NCBI GenBank assembly: GCA_963576785.1
Contig: OY756144.1
Coordinates: 2,418,001-2,482,000, forward strand
DNA: 64,000 bases
Source of the DNA: Chlorophyllum brunneum
Taxonomy: Eukaryota > Basidiomycota > Agaricomycetes > Agaricales > Agaricaceae
Direction: 5' to 3'
Every line of letters starts with the position of its first letter. The stretch's first letter is position 1. The notes beneath the pieces were generated by a model, which was not told where the DNA came from, searched no databases, and was given only the letters and a program-made list of their open reading frames with translations. Below are positions 35,050-47,480 of the stretch, in pieces. A program made the position numbers and the translations under genes.

Positions 35050-38000
35050 ATGAGTCTCTTGACACCCCCCAGCACGTCGCACAGAAGCGATAAGGAGAAC
35101 AGGTTCCAGCCAGCAAGCCGATCGCGTGTCGTATGGTCGCAGCATCACCAAATTCATGATCTGACAGTCTCTCCGAAACCACTAAGATGCCCAAGTGCGA
35201 ATAGGGAACCCCCAGCAAAATCCATTCTCAAAAAATCGAGCTATCCACTTCTTCCCCTACTCGACGTGAACCCACGCGAAAGTACACCAGAACCCGAGGA
35301 TCCACTTATGGACCTTCATTATTTGGAGGGACCGGTCTTTACAATACTTTCACCTCTCGCGACAATGCTGGAGCTCAATGAGGCATATGGGCGACTTATG
35401 GCGCGGTTACGTGCGGCTGTATTGGGCTCCACGGATGCCGATGCGTCTTGGCCTTTATTCCAACCTATACGTCAATGTAAAGTGGATTTTGTCGCGGCCA
35501 TTGTTCGTCACTTGCGTTGTGCGCTGGAGGATTCGGCAGAGAAATTTCCCAACCGGGGCCAGGATGGGATTACGGAACATGACGCCAAGGCGGCGTCAAG
35601 TCTTCCTTCACCCAAACATAGTCCGAAGAAGAAACAAGGAATGAGTGCAGAACAGGTCAAATATGCTCGTGATTTGTGCACGACCTCGCATTCTGCTATG
35701 AAGTTCCTTGCGTTGATAATGGGGTTGCCTGCCATCTATAAACTCTTCACAGGTACGTTATATGCGCGTTATTCGCCCTCATACTAAATTGTTGATACCC
35801 AGATACCCAACTTCGAGAGCTTTTGACTGAAGTGCTTGCGATACCCACTGCCGAAATCCTCCCCACTCCTAACGCCCGTAAAACTTGTGCGCTTGCTATT
35901 TGGGTCATTCAGGTTCAGCGACTGTCACGCTCGGTCCTTCAACCACTTTCTATCCGCATCGCTCACGTCATCCGTCGTGGTATCGACGGTGAGCTTGGAA
36001 AGGAAGGCAAGAAAGGCTCAGCAAGTGACGGTCTAAAGGTGTGTGTTCTCTGCTTGATGCAGCATATAATGGCTATAACTTACCTTGCGTCAGGCCATCC
36101 ATGACCTTTCCGTATTCCAACCCAGTACATTTGTTCCCGCTTTCACAAACATCCTCGACTCGGTCCTGAACAACCTTCTCGCGCCAACACTTGCTTTGCG
36201 TCAACAAGCTTGTCAGGCCCTTGGTGGTATCGTTCTCGGAGTCGTAACCATCCCTCGCTTATCAACGGCTCTTTATAGCCGCATTTCCAACATAGTTGCT
36301 GACTACATCACGCAAATACCTGAATCATCGAAAACTGCTACTTCTACACCTTCGCCATCGAAACTCGCACAGGAGGCCCCAATATTTCGGACGCTCCGGA
36401 CGACGCTACATGTGACAGATCCAATCCATGCAGCACAGGGCCCGGTTTGGGCACTGGTCGTCCTGGCGTGCTTCGTCGTCTTGTTGGGACCTACCCTGAT
36501 CCATAATAACAAGATTTTCCGCTCTCTCTCGACTCTTTTATCCCTTTCCATGCGTCACAAAAGGAGTTCTGTCCGCGCGCTAGGGTGCATGGTGTGGCGC
36601 TGCGTTGCATGGGTTTACTTCCTCCCGGGAACCGTCACTGCACGCGAGGGTTCTCTAGCACATGACGTGCTGAAGGACAAGCGCGATTCTATCTGGAGGG
36701 CGTTGATGAATGTGGTCGACGTACAAACGGGAGTGGCTATCATTGCGGCTGTCCTCGGTGACGAGAATGCGGACTCAGACGAAGCGATCATGCGTACCAT
36801 GACAGTCCTGGAGAACATGGTGGTCAAACAGACAAACGTCGTTGACGTCATTGAAACAATGAAGCGGCTGGTCAGTCTCGAGACGGGAGATGTCGAGTGG
36901 AAAGTCGGCAAGCTTCTTATGCCCGCGATGTTTACGACCAGTCCGGGCCTTCTTACAGTGGAATACAAGTCATTGTCCGTTTTTATCAATGATATGCTCC
37001 TCGCGCAACCTCCGCTTGAAGATATACGATACTTGACCAGGGAGGAGATCGCGCAGGAATGGGTGTTTGATAGGATGATCAAGCTGTGGAAGCAGGCCCT
37101 CGCCGACCTCAGGAAATTTGATGAAGTTGAGGTCCCCGTGAGTGTATTAGGTTTCACACAGCCAAGAAGTACGTGTTGACGTTTTTTTAGGGCATGACTG
37201 GTGATCTCCTCGCTGTTTGGCAGGGATTGCTTAGTGCTGTTGGAAGTAGTCTTCAGGGTGTGTGCACGTGTCATTTCATCGGGGTGCACTTTTACTAACC
37301 GAGCGTGCGATAGATGCGGGAGATGAGGATGGTACAATGGAGTTTGCGCGCAAGGCAGCGGATGTTCTTGTCGATCTTCTCGAGGATAATGATCTTGACC
37401 TCGTGTCAAGCAAGTCAACGCAAAAGGTACAGGAACCCAGTGCTCTATCTGGAACCTTTACCGGCTTGGGAAAGACCAATGGCGAACTTAAACTTTACAT
37501 TGTTTCTGAAATGTGGAGGATCGCATACGCGACTTTCCCTGAGATCAACTTACGACGGGCCGGGGAACGGTTGCTAAGCTGTTTGATGAAAGCGGAGGAC
37601 GAGCTCGTGGAGTCTAGCAATGATGCCAGGCTGCTTTGGGTGTCGCTCTGTATCAAAGCGTTGGCGGTCTGTGATGTAGACGCAATGAAGATGTTTTGGG
37701 GCTTTGAGGCCGGTGGATGCGATTGGGATTGGACTGAGGATATTAGGAATCTTGTATGGAGAACGTCGATTCGGAAATGGAGTGAAGATGGCTGCAATTG
37801 GGAGGGAGGCGCTGTTCTGTTGGCTGCGCCGTTTACGTGCGTTTGACTCGATCACTTTTGATGCCTGCTGCTGTTGGATGCTAATGATCTGGTAATTTAG
37901 TTCGCCCAGGGCTCAGATTCTTGGGAATGAAGACTCGAAGAAGTGGGAGGAATTCTTGCAATATGCCTTCGATAAAGCTCTGGATTATGGTCTCGACTCT

Positions 38001-39783
38001 ATGGCGGTTCTCGATGCAGTTGCTGGCCTAATTTCCCAGCATCACGACCTCTCAGCTTCAGCCTCTACACAAGTTGCAGATCTGCTCATGTCGCATTTGG
38101 ATATCAAGGAGATCAGGGAGGTACCGGAGACCCTGATAGAGTTTGTGAATACTACTATGCGGTCAACGTATCCGCCCAAGCTGGGTAATCAGGATATCAG
38201 CAGATGGATGATTCGCACACTGACAAGTGTGATCGAGCATTGTCCAACTGCGCTCAGCTCGAGGCTGTTGGATCTTGTGCAGGAGGGTGTGTGCGTCTGG
38301 GTTGCTGATGAGCGTGGGGTTTGGAGTGAAGATGATTACGAGTATGAGGTACGTTTTGATTGGGCGATGATAAATAGCGGTGCTGATTGAATTCCGACAG
38401 ATTGTACCGCTATATGCACAGGCCCTATTTTGCATTCAGTCATTTCGGCCGTCCATGGAAACTTTGGAAAAGTTTGCAAACGTGATCGAATCTGGGTTCA
38501 TGGGGCGTCCCGACAAGCCTCAGCTCGTTAAGGACCAATTCGAAACCTTCTGGAATGTTGCGTATGGTACATGGAAGACTCCAACTGAAGCGTGGCCCGA
38601 AGGCGTTCAACGTTGTCTTGGTGTCAACATAGACATGATCACAACTGATCCTCGATCATCATTGCCACCTTCATCGCCGACACTCTCCGTAGTTGAGCTC
38701 ACACGGCCCAGCACCCCCGAGGCCGGGTTCGTACCTGGAACGCCTACGACACCCACGCCCACTCCAGCTTCTCGTAACTCGAGCCCCTTTCAGTCTCAGA
38801 GGGCCACCTCTTCGAACAAATGTATCCCTAGATTTCCACCCATGGTTTCGCCCACTTCTCCTTTACGGATCCGAATGCCTACGACGTCGGCGCCAACGAC
38901 GCCGAAACGTGTTGGTAAACGTGTTTGGGCTGTTGGATCAACTTCGAGCGTAGCTTCTGCTTCAATTACGCCGAAGTCGAAGAGGAGAAGGCTCGAGGAA
39001 GGAGAGGATAAGGAGAATGCGTCGCCAGGTGGTTCTATTCTTGGAAAGCTGTCGCTAGTGACGGAACGAATGGCGATGAAGCCGCCTTTGGGTTCTATAC
39101 CACCCGAATCCATGAACAAGGCGGTGTCAGGTGTCCCGAAACGCCAGTTAGAAAAGGAGAGTGATAGTGAGGTAGCGGAAAGACCTTCGCCCTCCAAAAG
39201 AGGGAGGTTGAGTAGTGTCGCCGCGGGGAAGAGGAAGTCCGTGAGCATGTGTAGCGATGACAGTGTGGAAGAAAGGGATGTTGCATTGAATTTGCTTCAG
39301 TTAACCCCTCAACATTCAAAGCGGCGGTGGATTATGGAGTCGGTGGAGGTCCCGTCATTCGAAGAAGTTTTATTCAGTCGGCGATTGCAACGCTCAACAA
39401 GCCTTGAAAGCTTTGCTACTTCGGATCTTAGTGGGACACCGACATCCGGGAGGCGACTCATTCACAAGGTGTGGCCTTCGGGCAAGCCGACGAAGATGAG
39501 CTGCGTGTTTGACCCATTTGTTTCGTCATCGTCGCCAATCTCGGGACTGCGCCTCCCGAGTGTAGCAAAGCTGACCCGGACTGTGAGTGCGCCTGCGGCA
39601 GCTCAATCGTCATCGTCCGATGATGACCCACGATACGGCCAGGTCACACCATATCATCTCGTCTCGCCCGCGCCGAAAAAAGTCTTGGATGTGTTTGACC
39701 CGTCCAGCGATGATTTCCCGCCATCATCAAGCCCAACCAAGGCAGCTGCGTCGAGGCGTTCGGTCCGTAGAATTTCCAATTGA
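35050..39783 (+). CDS. RIF1: Rif1 homologue A (telomere/replication-timing factor), full length
   Basis: About 1,460 residues over seven exons. Start MSLLTPPSTSHRSDKEN. Near the N-terminus are RVVW (residues about 26-29; RVxF/W type) and SILKK (about 60), the two PP1-docking motifs known in Rif1. A HEAT-like Rif1 N-terminal domain follows (FTILSPLATMLELNEAYGRL; ILPTPNARKTCALAIWVIQV; GPVWALVVLACFVVLLGP; RALGCMVWRCVAWVYFLPG), closing near FETFWNVAYGTWK. The rest is a disordered Ser/Pro-rich tail with the basic patch KSKRRRLEE. Rif1 brings PP1 to chromatin to restrain origin firing and acts at telomeres and breaks (family knowledge). The start is supported by the mutated copy near 47.4 kb, where this ATG is ATA. 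Confidence 0.85.
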
Positions 39784-40056
39784 TACTACTATATTATTGC
39801 TATGTGAACCTGTATGATAACATGTATCATAGGAACAGTGATAGAGTATGCATGTGAACTTGGGAGCATGGTTTTCGGTCGCTATTTTCCTATGTCAAAA
39901 ACACCCGACAACACCCCAACGAGTTGCGATCACTCCATCACAATCGGGAGGGGATCTTATTTCGCACGTCGTATTTAGAGCCATTATATTAATAAACACT
40001 CACACAAACATCGTAGGTTGCAACAACTTCTTTGTTCAACCAACTTCCGCTACACA
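39784..40056. other. Rif1-A/CFA spacer
   Basis: 273 bp between two same-strand genes; serves as terminator of one and promoter of the other. No further feature seen. Confidence 0.4.
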
Positions 40057-42260
40057 ATGTCCAGCCAAATCCTGGATGTACCAGCAAAACACGCCTTCTC
40101 TATAGCAGGTTTCTTGGACAAAGCATGGAACTCGCTCGCGGAGACCACTATGCAGACTGGGTGGGCACCGTTGACAAGGCTCTCCCAAATTGCTGTTATA
40201 TCGTACGTTTTTATTTCTGGAGAATTCCTTGGAGGTAGTTGATATTCGTCCCAGGTTAATGCGGAAAATAACAGTAGGGCAGCTCAGGGTAGTAACACCC
40301 GAGGACGTCTACACATTTCCTCAACAGGACTCGTTGAGCGCGGTCGAGAACGCGAAGCCAGAGCTCCAAGCCGAGTTACGCGTCGTGAGCGACACCTTCT
40401 GGGTTCGACTCTGTGCTATGGGAGATCTCGGGTTCTCCGAAGCCTATATGTATGGGGAAGTCCAATGTGATGATTTGCTTTCCCTGTTCCAAGTGCGTTC
40501 TGTTTGCAGGTTCAACAAACAGTGGTAGTACTGACGGGTTGGCCCGGTTTGCTTCTTCATCAAGATCTTTCTAGACAATAAAGAGAATCTTGAGAACATG
40601 GATTCCCGATTCTCGTTTTTGTTTTCACTCCCACAGAAAATCACGTCCTATCGCTTCCTAAACACGATCGGCAATTCGCGGTCAAATATCTCCGCCCATT
40701 ATGATATCTCCAATGCGATGTTTGCTGGTGAGTACGTCACCTAGATACTGCCCTCCTTCCCCATACTCTAGAAAGGCCTCGAAATGTATTGATCCTAAAT
40801 TGCTTTCCAGGGTTTTTGTCACAGGACATGACATACTCTTGTGCAATCTTCAGCGATCTCGACGGTGACCTTAAGGAGAAACCCGCCGATTACCAATGCA
40901 ACGGCATCCAAGGGTTGAAGGCTCTCAGGAATAACGGTGCCGAGAAATCCAATGGGTATTCTGATGATCATCCTCACCATGCCAATGGGAATGGGGTCAC
41001 GAACGGACACGCAAATGGGAATTGCATCAACGGGCACGCCCACGGAAACAGAAACGGTATCGCCAATGGACATCCCAAGGTTAATGGTCATACCAGTAAT
41101 GGCCATGCGCTTTCAGGGGATCCAGGAGAAGATGAACTGTATGAGGCTCAAGTGCGCAAGTTAGATCATATCATCCAGAAAGCCAAGATACGACCAGGGC
41201 ACCGCGTTCTAGAGATCGGGTCTGGTTGGGGTTCTATGGCCATTCGTATCACCCAGAATATACCAGGGACAACGGTCGATACGCTGACATTATCCGTCCA
41301 GCAACAAGCCCTCGCTGAGAAGCGTATTTCCGCTGCAGGTCTATCTGACAGGATTACAGTCCACCTTATGGATTATCGTAATATGCCTCCTGAATGGGAA
41401 GGTTTATTCGACAGAGTTGTCAGCGTTGAAATGTTGGAGGCCGTAGGAGAAGAGTTCTTGGAGACATATTGGAGGATTGTTGAATGGGCTCTGAAGCCAC
41501 GGACGGGAGCAGGAGTTGTCCAAGTCATCACTTTACCCGAATCGAGTATGTTTTTTCTTAGTCATACGATACCATCTCTAATGTTGCCATATCAGGGTGG
41601 GACCGCTATAGGACCGAGGTCGACTTTATTCGAAAATGGGCAAGTCAATCTTTCCTATGCCACGTTACCCCTGCTCAACTGAAATTCACACACGTGTTCG
41701 ATAATAAATAGAGTGCGTCCCTAGTTTCCTTGATCTCAAAATTTACGAGCCAACTGACGATCAACGATTCTAGTCTTCCCGGGAGGATGCCTTCCTCCTG
41801 TTACACTCCTATTAGATACCCTCCGTTCCGGGTCGAAGAACCGTCTAATCGTCGATTCAGTATCAAACATCGGCCCGCACTATGCACGGACACTTCGCGA
41901 ATGGCGTCGGCGTTTCCTCGACCGGTTTGAAGATGTGATTGTGCCTGCGCTCGGGGAGGAATACCCTTCGGTCATGGGTCCTACCTGCGGTGAGCAAGGG
42001 AGGAAGGAAATCGAGGTATTTAAAAAGAAGTGGATATGTAAGGCTTCACATACTCCACAGACCTCCTTTTTTCTGATACCCCTTCGTCTTAGACTACTAC
42101 TGCTATTGCGAGATCGCTTTTACTACAAGAACAATAGGAGGTGAGATATCTCCAAATAAGATCACGGATGAAATCGATTTAATGGTCGGATCTTGTAGAC
42201 CATATCATCACGTTTGCACGCGAGGGCTATCAGGACTTCGGGTGTGACGTTTTTGTTTAG
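40057..42260 (+). CDS. cyclopropane fatty-acyl-phospholipid synthase (SAM-dependent), possibly frameshifted
   Basis: Start MSSQILDVPAKHAFSIAGFL. Exons give ITVGQLRVVTPEDVYTFP, NISAHYDISNAMFAG, FLSQDMTYSCAIF, the SAM-binding VLEIGSGWGSMAI, HLMDYRNMP, RVVSVEMLEAVG, EVDFIRKW, FPGGCLPPV, LREWRRRFLDRFEDV and a last exon DHIITFAREGYQDFG. The enzyme adds a methylene group to lipid acyl chains. An Asn/Gly/His-rich insert (about 50 residues, 40970-41105) separates the substrate part from the SAM fold. No N-terminal membrane helices are seen, unlike sphingolipid C9-methyltransferases. At 41638-41640 the exon after RKW has no GT donor; the nearby GCAAGT would leave the next exon (from 41775) one base out of frame, so a 1-nt loss or odd splice is possible. 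The last exons recur at 54.35-54.54 kb. Confidence 0.78.
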
Positions 42261-42451
42261 CCCCAGGAAAAATCTTCCTTGTTTATATATTTCGACCACC
42301 TATAGCTATTTTTTTTGAGACTGATCGTGTTTGTAGACCACAGACTAACAAAATACAGGATCGCGATGCCGTTTCTTTGGGGTACTTGTACACGAGACAC
42401 TTAGCGGGCACTTATCACCTCTGGTTGTCTGGTAATCATCCACTTTACCAA

Positions 42452-42604
42452 ATAGTTCGATGAAGAGATCGTTGTCAGGCCACAGAACCACCCCATTTTC
42501 TGAAATTGCATTCCGTACTTCTTGAATAAAACTTTCTAGCGATTGCGGGATCATACATCCATTCCTCGGTACCGATCCTCTGGCACCGAACTTCATGAGC
42601 TCGT
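42452..42604 (-). pseudogene. fragment of a WW-domain membrane-protein gene
   Basis: The minus strand encodes FIQEVRNAISENGVVLWP and DLFIELF, and the DNA matches the intact gene at about 56985-57140 including its intron-exon border. No start, WW domain or transmembrane part is nearby, so it is a truncated remnant. Confidence 0.75.
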
Positions 42605-42923
42605 ACGCGACCATTTTGCAGCCACCTGAGGAGGGTCGGTGTTTGAAGTTATGTTCGATCTTATTGCCAACTTGCAATACCAATTCCAAAGGGAGAACCG
42701 AGCTCCACGCGAGTGGACGGGGTGCAATTCCCCACCCAAAGGTAAGTACGTACCAGCGGCTGACTCGGAGGCACCTATTTTTTTCCTGCCCTGCGCGCGC
42801 AGGTGCAGACAGTGTCAAGCCCGAAGGATCTCGCAAATCTCCCCACACCATAAAGCTTCTTGGAGTATTCGGCTTTGCGAAAAACAGATACCAATTTCTT
42901 ACTTCCAGACGACATTTATATCA

Positions 42924-43720
42924 TTACATCTCACTTGAATTAATACTTTCCACTGCTTCGCACCGAATTCTCTCAAATTCGTCAGGCTTATGCACCTCAA
43001 AAACAAGCACCTCAACCTCCTTTAGTGTAATCTCGTTTTTCCTCAGTTTTTCAGCAGCGTATTCGATGCAAGGGCCTGTGACGAGAGCACAGCTTCGCTG
43101 GTGATATTCTTTCTTCGCATGTTGAGAGTCCATGTGATAGCGACTCGTACCGTGCCAGTCCCGGGGCTGCCATGCAATAAGTGTGTTGGCAGCTGCCTGG
43201 ATGCGAATGCCATAGGAAGCGAAAAAAAACTGGCCCCCTGCGTCAAGAGACCCGCGGCGAGGGCCATAGTCAAATGTACGCGAAGTAGTCCGGCTGATGG
43301 CCCATTTGTGGGGTTGCTTTTCGTAGTGAATGTGGCTGTGAAAAAACCTAAGTAGCGCAATCTGAAAGGGAAGCAGTATGGCGCATCGAGAATAATTTTC
43401 CGCACAGACACCACACGGAGGAGCGAGTTCGGCATCGTGATAAGACAAATTCTTTACCATCAAGGTTGATATAAAATGTACCATGTCCATCGGTATCTGT
43501 GTTTATCGTGTCATTGAGCTTGGCGATGAGAGCATGATAGTCGTTAATGAGTTCTGGTGGAAGGAGAGTGCGGGCCAAACACCAAAGCACAGAAAATGAT
43601 GAGCTGCACTCATAATTGACGCGTTCGTGTTCAAGTGTATTTTTCTTTCGGAAGAAAGGCAGGGCAACAGGGAGGAAGGGATGAGGTGGTGGCCGCTGGC
43701 CAACCTGTGCCACGTGCTAT
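42924..43720 (-). pseudogene. conserved-looking hypothetical gene, probably frameshifted
   Basis: A 188-codon ORF (42924-43490) reads SYHDAELAPPCGVCAENYSR, RTFDYGPRRG, GGQFFFASYGIRIQAAANTL and IAWQPRDWHGTSRYHMD. Another frame upstream reads LLPPELINDYHALIAKLNDT and GTFYINLDGK, which would join naturally to KNLSYHDAEL if one base is restored or a tiny intron is missed. The His/Asp/HGTS spacing resembles mushroom hypothetical proteins thought to adopt a 2-oxoglutarate dioxygenase-like fold; that link is from memory and weak. No signal peptide. Confidence 0.4.
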
Positions 43721-44786
43721 CCTTCCGCACGTGGTCACCATATCAGGCAAGGGGTGCTGGCCCTAAACTAACCAGTGCAAATGCACGCCACCACTGGGAA
43801 TTCCTCAACTTCGGTGATTTCGGAGGGGGCTTTTTGCTGGCAGTAACATTGAAAGCCGAATTGGACCAGGGGCATGGCTGTGCTGGTGCAGAAAACCACA
43901 TTTCGATAGTGTGTAATGCTGGCTTGGGTCAGACATGTCCAAAGAAAAGCACTGGTGCTTGTCTTGGGTACCAACCTGTTCCCAGAAAATCTGAACTGCC
44001 AGCAGCCATTTCACAATCACTTTGATGGTTAATGGGCTTTGTAAAGATTTTTGTTTAATCCAGAATATTGATATTGATGATTAAACACAGGTGAGACCAT
44101 TAAGATCCTGCAAAAATAGGTGCTTACCTCACAATGTTCCCAACCTTGTGGTGCATCCCTCTACTCTCCTTGCCTAGTTAATGACCCAAGGTCTGAGAGG
44201 ATTTCCAACTTGATTGTTTTCTTCTACCCAAGCATAGCCAGCCTTATACTCTCATTTTTCTTAGGAAAAATCACTGTCTGTGCCAGTTTCCACTCTGCAA
44301 ATACTCATTGGGTCTTGACTAGAAAACTCGGGTCATAAACTTGACTTGGAATTAAAATTCAGATCATTATACAAAGTGGATCTACAGCCTACCCTAGTAC
44401 CCCTAGACCTTGTCAATGACACTACAGTCATCTTCATGCCCTCTGTGCCACTATTTTCTTCCAGCCATTACTTTAACTGTATAACATAAGGCTTTTTGCA
44501 CCAGGCTACCATGGCCATACTTGTTGTGGAAGTAGTAATAGCAATTGATGCTAGGATCAAGCATGCAGTCAGAAGCAAGTTTGACTTGATAACAAAAATG
44601 AATAGTACAAGTGCAGTGAAAATACAAGTAAGAAGACTTTGAGAGTGCAGAAGTTGACTTGAGCAGTTTGGCATAGACTTTGTTGTAGACATCTTCAGTA
44701 ATGGGTATATTTGTATTTTCTGTTAAAGTAGTGGTTGAGATAATTGCTTATTATTATGTAATTGTTGACACAACATTGTGTAGAAG

Positions 44787-45275
44787 TACAGTAAGGGACA
44801 AAATCCTTTCAATAATTTCTAGTTCTGAACAAATTCTTGAATAACTCCTGAACTACTGAAGCAATTAACTCCATATTTTAATTGTAGATAGCTCTATATC
44901 TACCCTATGTTAAAGAGATTTCATGACAGGAAATGATGCTGTAGTAGGTTAATTTTTGCATAGAAAGTAAGTACAACTATTTAAACATTATTTATCATAG
45001 TTACCTGATTTTATTTGAATTTATTTGGAGGCATTTAACAAAGTTATATGCCTGAAGATTGTGAGAAACAAAACTCTTCCAATGTACTCATAATATTCAT
45101 TAATTCATAGCATCTCAGAAAATTCATATTACATTATGCTATTCATAAATAACATAGGGTAGATGTAGAGCTATCTACAATTAAAATATGGAGTCAATTG
45201 CTTTAGTAGTTCAGGAGTTACCCAAGAATTTGTCTAGAACTAGAAATTATTGAAAGAATTTTGTCCTTTACTGTA
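44787..45275. mobile_element. mariner-like MITE with 124-bp terminal inverted repeats
   Basis: Left arm 44789-44912 and right arm 45150-45273 are inverted repeats at roughly 90% identity or better. They start CAGTAAGGGACAAAAT and CAGTAAAGGACAAAAT. Both ends are bounded by TA (44787-44788, 45274-45275), the Tc1/mariner target duplication. The 237-bp centre has no ORF. The element could fold into a very long hairpin. Confidence 0.8.
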
Positions 45276-46554
45276 TATCTAACCTATCAAATTAAGAGCT
45301 GGCATTGCTAGCACCTTTTATCATAACTTCTCTTGCTTTTTGAGTCTTGCTATTTCATGTTTCAATGTACTAATAATTGGATTATCTGCCTTACCCAGTA
45401 TTTCCTCCCAATACCTATGTATGCCACATTTCTACCACCAATATACTATAAAAAATTCATGAGTAAAGTCTATTTCATATGTATAGATATCTGTGCAGCA
45501 CAGGATTTATCCTGGCTTGAGCAGATGATCAAAAACTCTAGTGTTATATACATAGATATTATCAAGGCAACTGGCCCCTATAGTATTATATAGTTCTATA
45601 TACTACCATATTTTGTAGTTAATGAGGTATATGTATTCTGTATATCACCTGAGCCCTTTTGTAGCACAGTCAGCTAAATTGATGTTATGTTATGTAATAA
45701 AGCTAGAATAAATGATGATGACATAGCAAACATTGATTAAAAATACTGGTTACAGCAATTATTTGGCAGGAATAACAAAGACAGAATTTGTCATAGATTA
45801 CATATCTAAAAAAAATGTCTCAAGTCTGGAACTAGCAAGTTACTATTCCAAAAGTATGGATGTTTGTCATAGTTTTGTAAGTATCTCCTTTTTGAATAAT
45901 CTATATACTAATTTGCCTTCAATTGTTTGGAAATCTTTTGCTATTTTGCAAGGTATAATAGATGAGTTTGCATTGTTTATGACTATATAGTGGATAATTT
46001 GTGTCTTTTGTACAGATATAGCCTATACTATAAATTACTTGATGTTGAATGTAGTAAAAGGAATGGAGTTAATTGGAGTAATAGAATGGACTTTTGTAAG
46101 TGGATATAATTATTATATTTATATTTACAAATTAAAACTCTATTTGGATATAGCAATTAAAGGAGTGAAAGAGTACTGACTATTGAAGCATTGAGTTCAA
46201 ACTCAAGTTTTCAAGAGTCCTACTCACTTGGTATATATTAATCTAATAATATAGAGGAATAAACTGACCCTCACATACTACAAGAGTATCACAAGTTATA
46301 TGGCCACCTTTCTTGTGTTTTTATGGTTCTGTGGACCAAATACCAAAGATAAATGTTGTATTTTATGCTCAGCCAAATATGACTTGACTGTACTTGCAAT
46401 CTTTAACTTTATAGTCTTTGCAATTTATATTCTTGTATATTACTTAGAATTCAATACTCCTACATATGCCGCTGATCTCAAAGAAATATTAATACCTGAA
46501 CTTATCAGTATATATAAGTCCAGTCTATCTCATTATTCTAACCAATTACACTAA

Positions 46555-46680
46555 CCCAGTTCATCCCTCCAATTCTATCAACCCAATCAGTTGTATTATT
46601 CTGGCTATTTGCATCAGCCTAGTCCATTCTTTCAATCTTATCAACCTAACCTATTATATTGTTCTAGTCACTTGTGCAAG
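46555..46680 (+). repeat. 63-bp tandem repeat, remnant of a coding repeat
   Basis: Two imperfect units of 63 bp (46555-46617, 46618-46680). In one frame they read a Gln/Pro/Tyr-rich 21-residue repeat (FYQPNQLYYSGYLHQP). A TAA just upstream (46552-46554) interrupts the same frame where a CAA codon would fit the repeat, as expected from a C-to-T change. Confidence 0.5.
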
Positions 46681-47304
46681 TCCAATAAGTCAGAATAGCT
46701 GGTCTTGAACAATAATTTTTTCAAAATATTCTTAAAGTTCCATATTTACAATTATAAATCAATAAACATAATTTAATCAAGTAATTAATCCCTTTTATAA
46801 TGTAATCACAACTAATATTACCCTTTCAGTACAGTCTTAAGCTATATTAACAGTGAGTACAAGTCTCAGGTTAAAAAATTTGCAGACACTAGTCCAGTAG
46901 CTGGTATTGATGCATATGGGCACTAGATTACCAAGCATTACAAAGCAGATTCCAACCTACTAGTACAGACAGCAAGCATTAAGTGTTGGACTGATTGCTA
47001 GTCTTCTAGTATGTGTTTCAAAATTTCCCAAAATCTTTACATAAGACTGAACTCAATTTGTAGTGTGATTATCTAATTACTGGTAAATAACTTCACATAT
47101 TCTGTGAATATAGATCATGATAGCAAAAATAATAAATGGCAAAGAATTGTTACAAAATAAACATAAGATCTTTAGAGAAAGGATGTATACTAGATAATTG
47201 TTGGCTTAAATTTGTATGCCCTTCCCTGTGGTCTTCCAAAGCTTCAATATTAGAATCCAAACATATAAATATGCTTACTAATGCATCACATACTTCTGTT
47301 TTTG

Positions 47305-47480
47305 ATTGTCCAGTACCTACACAGCAGCTCTAGTGTTATTTCTATTTATTTCTCTCTATTTCAGACATAATGTAACAATAATAAGTCTTTTGACAAACCT
47401 AAGTGTATTGCACAGATGCCACAAAGAAAATAGGTTTCAGTTAGCAAGCTAATTGTACATCATATAGTCACAATAACCAA
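47305..47480 (+). pseudogene. C-to-T mutated copy of the Rif1-A leader and first codons
   Basis: Aligns to about 34960-35155 with a small deletion. Differences are mostly C-to-T and G-to-A; for example CAGGTTCCAGCCAGCAAGCC became TAGGTTTCAGTTAGCAAGCT, and most CpG sites are lost. The start ATG is ATA. Alignment ends near 47480, followed by unrelated AT-rich DNA. Confidence 0.75.

Noticed and set aside
36615..37418. 267-codon minus-strand ORF
   Set aside because: Antisense shadow of Rif1-A; the same shadow appears in the partial copy at 49673-49924.
40057..42260. Sphingolipid C9-methyltransferase
   Set aside because: That family starts with two membrane helices before the SAM domain; none are seen here, and the DMTYSCAIF region fits CFA synthases.
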